This document shows positions 61,201 through 64,000 of a stretch of DNA of 64,000 nucleotides, piece after piece. The stretch covers positions 3,069,501 to 3,133,500 of the forward strand of contig NZ_CP107929.1 in NCBI RefSeq assembly GCF_036017915.1, given 5' to 3'. The position numbers and the translations under genes were made by a program. The notes under the pieces were generated by a model that saw only the letters and a program-made list of their open reading frames with translations, did no database searches and was not told the origin of the DNA. Source of the stretch: Micromonospora sp. NBC_00421. GTDB lineage: Bacteria > Actinomycetota > Actinomycetes > Mycobacteriales > Micromonosporaceae. Each line of letters begins with the position of its first letter. The stretch's first letter is position 1.

Positions 61201-64000
61201 GGGGACGGCCCGCCCCGGGCCAGTACCGCTGGTGCTGGAACGCGTACGTCGGCAGGTCGACCCGCCGCGCGCCCGCACCGGCGAACCACTGCGCCCAGGT
61301 GACCGCAACCCCATGGACGTGCAGCTCACCCAGGGCAGCGAGCAGGGCGCTCACCTCGGACCGATCCCGACGCTGCGCAGCGACCGCGAGCACACCCCCG
61401 TCACCCGGCAAGATGTCACCGGCCAACGCGGTCAACACACTCTGCGGACCCACCTCCAGGAACGTGTCGACACCAGCAGCCCGCAGGGCGGCCACACCAT
61501 CGGCGAACCGGACCGCCTCCCGCACATGCCGCACCCAGTAGTCGACACCGGTCAACTCCTGCGGATCAGCCAACGCCCCGGTCAGATTCGACACCACAGG
61601 CAGTAGCGGTGACGTGAAGGTCAACCCCGCGACCACGGCCCGGAACTCGGCGAGCATCGGCTCCATCAACGGACTGTGGAACGCATGACTCACCACCAAC
61701 CTGCGCGTCCGCACACCCCGACCCCGCCACACCGCCTCCACCTCGTCCAAAGCCGCCAACTCACCAGACACCACCACCGACGACGGCCCATTCACCGCCG
61801 CCACACCCACCCGGTCATCCATGCCACCCAAGGTGGCCACCACGTCCACCTCGGACGCGTTCACCGCCAACATCCCACCACCCGCCGGCAACGCCTGCAT
61901 CAACCGACCCCGCGCCGCCACCAACACACACGCATGCTCCAGCGACAACACCCCCGCCACATACGCGGCGGTGACCTCCCCGACCGAATGACCACCCACG
62001 AAGTCCGGCACCACACCGAACGACTCCACCAACCGGAACAACGCCACCTCGACCGCGAACAACCCCGCCTGCGTAAACACCGTCCGATCCAACAACCCCG
62101 CCTCAACCGAGCCCACCTCGGCAAACAACACCCCCCGGAGCGGCTGCGGCAGTGCCCGGTCCAGATACCCACACACCTCGTCAAGGGCCGACGCGAACAC
62201 CGGGAACGCCTCGTACAACTCCCGACCCATCCCGGCGCGCTGCGCACCCTGACCGGAGAAGAGCAGGGCGAGGTGCCCACGCTGTTCCGGGGTGCCGGTC
62301 AGCACCGGGCCCGACGGCTCACCGGCGGCGAGGGCGCGCAGGGCAGCCAGCAGGTCCTCACGGTCGGCGGCGGTCACCACGGCCCGCTGTTCGAGGGCCG
62401 GGCGGGTCGTCACCGACGACCAGCCCACGTCCACCGGACGCAACGTCTCGTCGCCTGCCAGCCAGTGGGCCCACCGGCCCGCCTGCGCGGCCAGGACCGT
62501 CTCCGACCGCGCCGACAGCAACACCGGCACCACCACCGGCACCCACAGCTCCGCAGCCTCGGTCACATCCGCCGTCGGCGGCTGCTCGATGATCACATGC
62601 GCATTCGTGCCGGAGATCCCGAACGACGACACCGCCGCCCGACGCGGCCGATCCACCACCGGCCACGGCATCGCCTCCGTCGCCAACGCCACCGCCCCCG
62701 CCGACCAGTCCACATGCGGCGACGGCTCATCCACATGCAACGACGCCGGCACCAGACCATGCCGCATCGCCATAACCATCTTGATCACACCCGCCACACC
62801 CGCAGCCGCCTGCGTGTGACCAAGATTCGACTTCACCGACCCCAACAACAACGGCCGACCCCCCGACCGACCCTGCCCATACGTCGCCAACAACGCCTGC
62901 GCCTCGATCGGATCACCCAGCGTGGTCCCGGTGCCATGAGCTTCGACAACATCCACATCCGCCGTCGACAGCCGCGCGTTGGCAAGAGCCTGACGAATCA
63001 CCCGCTGCTGCGACGGACCATTCGGCGCCGTCAACCCATTCGACGCACCATCCTGATTGACAGCACTACCCCGCACCACCGCAAGAACCCGGTGCCCACG
63101 CCGCCGGGCGTCGGACAGCCGCTCCACCAGGAGCACACCCACACCCTCACCCCAGCCGGTACCGTCCGCCGACGCCGCAAACGACTTACACCGACCATCA
63201 GCCGACAGACCCCGCTGCCGGGAGAACTCCACGAACGTCCCCGGCGTCGCCATCACCGTCACACCACCGGCCAGCGCCAGATCACACTCCCCCGACCGCA
63301 ACGCCTGCGCCGCCAGGTGCAGGGCGACCAGCGACGACGAACACGCGGTGTCGACGGTGACCGCCGGACCCTCCAGACCGAAGGTGTACGCCACCCGACC
63401 CGACAGGACACTGCCCGACGTACCCGTACCGACATAGCCCTCGGCGTCCGGAGGAAGGTCGGCCAGCCGCGAGGCGTAGTCGTGGTACATCACACCCGCG
63501 AACACACCCGTGCTGCTGCCGCGCAACCGCTGCGGATCCAGCCCGGCCGACTCGAACGACTCCCACGACGCCTCCAGCAGCAACCGCTGCTGCGGGTCCA
63601 TGGCGACCGCCTCACGCGGCGAGATCCCGAAGAACCCCGGGTCGAAGTCCGCCGCCCCGGCCAGGAAACCGCCGTGCCTGGTGTACGAGGTGCCACTGCG
63701 GTCCGGGTCCGGATCGAACAACGACCCCAGGTCCCAGCCCCGGTCGGCCGGGAACTCGGAGATGCCCTCCCCGCCGCTGGCCAGCAGTGCCCAGAGCTGG
63801 TCCGGGCTGTCGACCCCGCCCGGGTAGCGGCAGGCCATCCCCACGATGGCGATCGGCTCGTCGGCGTCGACGGCCCGCACCGTCGACCGCCGGGCGGTGA
63901 TCTGGCCGGAGACCTGCTCGTAAAGGTGCTCGGCGAGCGCGGCCGGGGTCGGGTGGTCGAAGACCAGCGTCGAGGCCAGCCGCAACCCGGTCGCCGCGTT
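49271..64000 (-). CDS. PKS-A: modular type I polyketide synthase, three modules (5' end outside window)
   Basis: The gene reads in one frame from the right edge to a TGA at 49271-49273, giving 4909 visible residues. The first ~30 residues are the end of an ACP (VFDHPTP motif), so at least one further module lies outside. Then come module A1 (KS-AT-DH-KR-ACP, KS from residue ~48), A2 (KS-AT-KR-ACP, KS from ~1796) and A3 (KS-AT-KR-like-ACP, KS from ~3314). All three KSs keep the DTACSSS cysteine motif, and all three ATs keep GHSVGE and the HAFH malonyl signature. The last ~80 residues form a class 1 C-terminal docking region with helices and an acidic tail ([13 protein letters not shown]). It is the most upstream gene here and should hand its chain to PKS-B. 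A hairpin 30 bp past its stop probably ends the transcript. The A3 KR is catalytically dead by sequence. The final product is unknown. Confidence 0.97.
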   Translation of the reverse strand, partial: NAATGLRLASTLVFDHPTPAALAEHLYEQVSGQITARRSTVRAVDADEPIAIVGMACRYPGGVDSPDQLWALLASGGEGISEFPADRGWDLGSLFDPDPDRSGTSYTRHGGFLAGAADFDPGFFGISPREAVAMDPQQRLLLEASWESFESAGLDPQRLRGSSTGVFAGVMYHDYASRLADLPPDAEGYVGTGTSGSVLSGRVAYTFGLEGPAVTVDTACSSSLVALHLAAQALRSGECDLALAGGVTVMATPGTFVEFSRQRGLSADGRCKSFAASADGTGWGEGVGVLLVERLSDARRRGHRVLAVVRGSAVNQDGASNGLTAPNGPSQQRVIRQALANARLSTADVDVVEAHGTGTTLGDPIEAQALLATYGQGRSGGRPLLLGSVKSNLGHTQAAAGVAGVIKMVMAMRHGLVPASLHVDEPSPHVDWSAGAVALATEAMPWPVVDRPRRAAVSSFGISGTNAHVIIEQPPTADVTEAAELWVPVVVPVLLSARSETVLAAQAGRWAHWLAGDETLRPVDVGWSSVTTRPALEQRAVVTAADREDLLAALRALAAGEPSGPVLTGTPEQRGHLALLFSGQGAQRAGMGRELYEAFPVFASALDEVCGYLDRALPQPLRGVLFAEVGSVEAGLLDRTVFTQAGLFAVEVALFRLVESFGVVPDFVGGHSVGEVTAAYVAGVLSLEHACVLVAARGRLMQALPAGGGMLAVNASEVDVVATLGGMDDRVGVAAVNGPSSVVVSGELAALDEVEAVWRGRGVRTRRLVVSHAFHSPLMEPMLAEFRAVVAGLTFTSPLLPVVSNLTGALADPQELTGVDYWVRHVREAVRFADGVAALRAAGVDTFLEVGPQSVLTALAGDILPGDGGVLAVAAQRRDRSEVSALLAALGELHVHGVAVTWAQWFAGAGARRVDLPTYAFQHQRYWPGAGRPRVGDVSGAGLGDAGHPMLGAAVDLAGGDEVVLTGRLSLATHPWLADHAVSGVTLVPGTALVELAVRAGDEVGVSRVRELTVAAPLVVPEAGGVRVQVRVEASDGSAQRAVAIYSRQDDDPEAGWVRHAEGILETSVPDEPTVGVWPPVGVSEVDLAGWYETLAGHGLGYGSVFQGLRRVWVGDGEVFAEVALPDEVVGEAVRFGVHPALLDAALHPVGLLLVGETGGPRVPFVFGGVQVHASGASVLRVRLTRAGSAVRLVASDGSGAPVVSVDSLVLREMTGLPAPGAAARSLFEVRWQAGEAPTARQPSGWALLTGGAEELVTRAGLPAYPDVAAVLDAVAAGADAPQALVLPVLGVAEPADGLPETVRTVTSDVLRAVQEWLAADALADTRLVVLTRGAVSARDGDPIADLAGAAVWGLLRSAQSEHPGRIVLADLDADVEPALLATLAGVVRGGGDDQLAVRESGVFVPRLVRASAGSVSPLGEGAVLVTGGTGALGALVAEHLVAAYGVRSLVLASRQGPGARGVDVLVERLSGLGASVRVVACDVTDREQVAGLVAGVVSGGRLAGVVHTAGVLDDGVVSAISPERLAGVLAPKVTAGWWLHEATAGLDLDLFVLFSSVAGVLGSPGQAAYAAGNAFLDALAVVRRQAGLPGVSLAWGMWDTDGMAASVSETDRARSARAGLMSMSAQTGLELFDAACGAGRPALVPMVIDLPALRAAATDGTVPPMLRTLAGPTTTRRQAGRDTGGWAGRLAGLTEDEGRAQVALLVRGLVAQVLGHGGAEAVPADRAFRELGFDSLTAVDLRNRVNAATGLRLASTLVFDYPTPAALADHVWSELAGVRAATAEPTAGVAAGSDEPIAIVGMACRYPGGVESPDQLWELLVSGGDGVGEFPVDRGWDLGSLFDPDPNNSGTSYTRHGGFLYGAAEFDPGFFGISPREALAMDPQQRLLLEASWESFESAGLDPQGLRGSRTGVFAGVMYHDYASRLLDLPAEVEGYVGTGTSGSVLSGRVAYTFGLEGPAVTVDTACSSSLVALHLAAQALRSGECDLALAGGVTVMATPGTFIEFSRQRGLSQDGRCKSFAASADGTGWSEGVGVLLVERLSDAQRRGHRVLAVLRGSAVNQDGASNGLTAPNGPSQQRVIRQALANARLSTADVDAVEAHGTGTTLGDPIEAQALLATYGQDREVPLLLGSIKSNIGHTQAAAGVAGVIKMVMAMRHALVPASLHVDEPSPHVDWSAGAVALATEAVAWPVVDRPRRAGVSSFGISGTNAHVIIEQPPVGVVEGEVVGRVVPAVVPVLLSGRGEGVLAGQAGRWAAWLAADEALRPVDVGWSSVTTRPALEQRAVAMVTDRDSLLSALRALRSGDSSGALVTGSAADRGQVALLFSGQGAQRVGMGRELYAAFPVFATALDEVCGHLDPLLPQPLRTVLFAEAGSAEAELLDRTVFTQAGLFAVEVALFRLVESFGVVPDFVGGHSVGEVTAAYVAGVLSLEHACVLVAARGRLMQALPAGGGMLAVNASEVDVLPTLTGLTDRVGIAAVNGPDAVVVSGVAEALDEVERIWRKRGARTRRLVVSHAFHSPLMEPMLAEFRAVLDGLTFTSPLLPVVSNLTGALADPQELTGVDYWVRHVREAVRFADGVAALRAAGVDTFLEVGPQSVLTALAGDILPGDGGVLAVAAQRRDRSEVSALLAALGELHVHGVAVTWAQWFAGAGARRVDLPTYAFQHQRYWPGAASRPQAAPERDAEFWAAVENGDLAALADQLGDDAVDALTPALPALSTWRRGRDRDTALDGWSYRIGWEPVHPVPAAGLSGRWLVATVGGGSGAGVAKTLAEAGARVDTLTVPAALGRVELAERLRPISDEGWTGVLCVLPRRDQPLAHAPAVAAGTAGLLTLTQALTDAGLPGRVWALSRAALPVTAGEPAGDLWAALAWGLGRAVALEQPDRWGGLLDLPDRADRGTRAALVAVLADGTLDQVAIRRTGVLGRLLVPTAPPAGGGWRPRGTVLVTGGTGALGRQVTRWLLANGAAEVVLASRRGPHAPGAGELVAELGAVRVVACDVTDAAAVTGLVDELPELTAVVHTAGASGGTAPAYQVTDGELAETLAGKVLGAVHLDDACRDRDLDAFVVFSSVAGVWGGGGQAGYAAGNALLDALVAARRVAGLPATALAYGPWAEEGMAAGEAADGLRRRGFVPLAPDAAVAALGRWVNAPEPAPVIVDVDWSRFVAAFTATRPSHLFDRVAPAAEAEPERPETEAGTDGLRARLAALSTTGRENLLVDLVRAEAAAVLGHASTDQVPAGRAFRELGFDSLAAVQLRDRLGRATGLTLPSTVVFDHPSAVELARFLRPELVAGDGPTAVTTVVRPPADEPIAIVSMACRFPGGVSSPQELWQLLVDGGDAVTPMPTDRGWDLDTLFDSDPERVGTSYTRSGAFLDGVADFDAGFFGINPREALAMDPQQRLLLHTTWETFERAGIDPQRVRGSATGVFMGTNGQDYATLLLGARSEVEGYQATGNSASVVSGRLAYSFGLHGPAVTVDTACSSSLVALHLAAQALRSGECDLALAGGVTVMSTPGAFLEFSRQRGLAADGRVKAFAAGADGTGWGEGVGVLLLQRLSDARREGRRILAVVRGSAVNQDGASNGLTAPNGPAQQRVIRHALANAGLAPADIDAVEAHGTGTTLGDPIEAQALMAAYGTGRPADRPLWLGSVKSNIGHTQAAAGVASLIKMVLSLRNGTLPATLHIDGPTPHVDWASGPLALLTEARPWDAAGRPRRAGVSSFGISGTNAHVILEQAPAADPAGTTDGPSTVDGATTTDATDQAAADVEVLPWPVSAATAAGLREQADRLARRLGDPAGEAGNPPSDGAVAWALVEGRAHLAQRAVVVAADPEVRLAALRALATGGEHPALVPAGPATTGGTAFLFSGQGAQRAGMGRELYGSFPVFAAALDEACGHLDPLLPQPLREVLFAGEGSPDAALLDQTVFTQAGLFAVEVALFRLLESFGVVPDLVGGHSVGEITAAHVAGVLDLADACALVAARGRLMQALPAGGGMLAVAAPEADVMASIEGRTDRVGIAAVNGPSAVVVSGAVDVLDEIERVWRERGVRTRRLTVSHAFHSPLMEPMLDEFRTVLAGLRFAAPMLPVLSNLTGALADGDGIRTVGYWVRHVREAVRYADGVRALRDTGVDTFVEVGPGAVLTAMNADVLPDGATTLAIQRAGVPEVTALLIAVATRYASGRDVDWTAALTPLAGPRPVPRDLPELPTYAFQPERYWPTLTRPLSGGGDRVDTEFWRAVTDGDLDRLGIDADQPLKDLLPELDSWRRRQHQDGTVGGWRYRVTWRQRRLTAGQPGTWLVVAPRRQSAETIADALRAGGSTVHLLTVDPSTVGRDGLATDLVRACAEHQPTGLLSLLALDEAPHPGQDALPSGLAANLLLLQAHVGRETDTPVPLWLATTGAVATDEEPATRPWQATSWGLGLAAALEHPRHVGGLVDLPGTVTGELASALVTAITNTDGEDQLALRASGTRVRRLVRAPGPIEGAGAGWTPQGTVLVTGGSGAVARHTTAWLDRHGTAVVPLDQPAGAKLTDRMEQLAADGRPVTALVHVPADTGTVPLAELTLAGLAEDLLATVGDVPRYADELEHRAIGALVLCSSTSGVWGSGGRCGQAAGDALLQVLAANRRLAGLPVASVAFGPWADGLAAADREQLDRRGLPGMDPELAVAALRRAVAEGTQLVVADVRWDRFVPAVAAIRARPLFGGVPEAQEALRSLHTDEPADDGAADALRGRLRPLGDGERDAVLVDLVATQAAAVLGLPGTGDLGPARAFREVGFDSMTAVELRNRLRAVTGVTLPASVVFDYPTPLALARHLRGLVVEDGAKATTGLLSELERLDGVFASSAPDQLTRQKLLVQMQAFIARWGDDRTAPAEAPVTPSLDGATDAEIFEFIHRELGGPGGNVDGAF
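49530..54061 (-). other. Module A3: KS-AT(malonyl)-KR (inactive)-ACP
   Basis: KS lies at about 52785-54061 (DTACSSS and EAHGTGT intact; INPRE in place of the usual ISPRE). AT lies at about 51480-52410 (GHSVGE, HAFH: malonyl). The KR-like region at about 50050-51100 keeps the fold of its structural half but is degraded in the catalytic half. The NADPH loop reads [10 protein letters not shown], and the SRRG and CDVTD segments are deleted. HTAG has become HVPAD, the catalytic Lys region is unrecognisable, Tyr is Gln (codon 50162-50164) and the following Asn is Asp. No DH is present. The ACP serine codon is 49661-49663. Predicted outcome: an unreduced beta-ketone. Its nearest relative in the window is C3, whose KR is intact. 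Confidence 0.9.
55975..56455. repeat. Near-identical ~480-bp block, copy in A2 AT C-terminal half
   Basis: This block matches 61216-61696 (A1 AT) at a constant offset of 5,241 bp with only a few differences visible. It covers the [17 protein letters not shown] part of the malonyl AT. Confidence 0.85.
56620..56845. repeat. Near-identical ~225-bp AT block, copy in A2
   Basis: Second copy of the block at 10464-10688, with a few differences, mainly near its right end (VFTQAGLF segment). Confidence 0.8.
57575..58617. repeat. Near-identical ~1.0-kb block, copy in A2 KS
   Basis: Partner of 32285-33327 in the C2 KS, in the same orientation. The two modules use different extender units (A2 malonyl, C2 methylmalonyl), so the KS was shared independently of the AT. 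Confidence 0.85.
61216..61696. repeat. Near-identical ~480-bp block, copy in A1 AT C-terminal half
   Basis: Partner of 55975-56455 in A2. The matches resume at the same offset further into the AT (see the 225-bp block), with a divergent stretch between. Confidence 0.85.
61861..62085. repeat. Identical ~225-bp AT block, copy in A1
   Basis: Third copy of the block at 10464-10688. Outside the block the E1 and A1 ATs diverge. Confidence 0.85.
63890..64000 (-). other. C-terminal end of an ACP from the preceding module (truncated by window edge)
   Basis: Reading in from the edge, the frame gives [19 protein letters not shown] and a short helix, the part of an ACP that follows the DSL phosphopantetheine serine. 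The serine itself lies outside. The wording is almost the same as the end of the A1 and C1 ACPs ([18 protein letters not shown]). This hints, but does not prove, that the unseen module is of the same DH-KR type. Confidence 0.85.

Larger units (their letters stand above)
58670..63859 (-). other. Module A1: KS-AT(malonyl)-DH-KR(B-type)-ACP
   Basis: KS occupies about 62580-63859 ([22 protein letters not shown]). AT occupies about 61340-62280 with GHSVGE and HAFH, so malonyl-CoA is predicted. DH (about 60400-61165) has [11 protein letters not shown] with the HxxxGxxxxP histidine and [10 protein letters not shown] with the aspartate, so it looks active. KR has TGGTGALG near 59700-59740, the B-type LDD motif near 59455-59465 and the catalytic Tyr codon at 59291-59293. 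The ACP serine codon is 58793-58795. Predicted outcome: a trans alkene without an alpha methyl. The DH-KR-ACP part and the KS of the next module closely match C1 and C2. Confidence 0.93.

Noticed and set aside
62358..62666. Small minus-strand ORFs inside PKS genes (many of 60-150 codons)
   Set aside because: They lie out of frame with continuous PKS coding sequence and repeat wherever the underlying domain repeats, so they are frame shadows.

Overview
The whole 64 kb window is one piece of a giant modular (cis-AT) type I polyketide synthase assembly line, read entirely from the minus strand. The very high GC content, GTG and TTG use, near-absence of intergenic DNA and classic actinobacterial KS-AT-KR-ACP modules point to a filamentous actinomycete. 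A Micromonospora- or Streptomyces-like host is plausible, but genus is inference. No tailoring, regulatory, resistance, loading-module or thioesterase gene lies inside the window, so both ends of the assembly line are outside it.

In transcription order (right to left) there are five PKS genes. PKS-A (64000 to 49271, 5' end outside) has the tail of an upstream ACP, then A1 KS-AT(malonyl)-DH-KR-ACP, A2 KS-AT(malonyl)-KR-ACP and A3 KS-AT(malonyl)-decayed KR-ACP. PKS-B (48934 to 38699) has B1 KS-AT(malonyl)-KR-ACP and B2 KS-AT(methylmalonyl)-DH-KR(Tyr to His)-ACP. PKS-C (38656 to 23879) has C1 KS-AT(malonyl)-DH-KR-ACP, C2 KS-AT(methylmalonyl)-KR-ACP and C3 KS-AT(malonyl)-KR-ACP. PKS-D (23833 to 12617) has D1 KS-AT(methylmalonyl)-KR-ACP and D2 KS-AT(methylmalonyl)-DH-ER-KR-ACP. 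PKS-E (12570 to beyond position 1) has E1 KS-AT(malonyl)-KR-ACP, E2 KS-AT(methylmalonyl)-KR-ACP and E3 KS-AT(methylmalonyl)-start of KR. That is 12 complete modules and one partial module.

Each PKS-B to PKS-E N-terminus carries a coiled-coil docking helix. Each PKS-A to PKS-D C-terminus ends in an acidic docking tail. The genes are therefore probably used in the order A-B-C-D-E. B to E are separated by only 42-46 bp, each gap with a ribosome binding site, and look like one operon. Between A and B there is a 336-bp gap with a perfect 16-bp-stem hairpin just after PKS-A and a set of TAGGGG direct repeats upstream of PKS-B, which suggests a transcription break and a new promoter.

Read colinearly, the window adds: alkene, OH, ketone, OH, methyl-branched ketone (or alkene), alkene, methyl+OH, OH, methyl+OH, fully reduced methyl unit, OH, methyl+OH, then a methyl unit of unknown reduction. 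This fits a reduced polyol macrolide or polyether-like backbone. The compound cannot be named from this window. The most noteworthy points are two KR domains with lost catalytic residues (A3, B2), large near-identical blocks shared between distant modules (recent recombination or gene conversion), a patchwork of two codon-usage styles, and a repeat pattern suggesting that processing domains, ACP and the NEXT module's KS evolve together.
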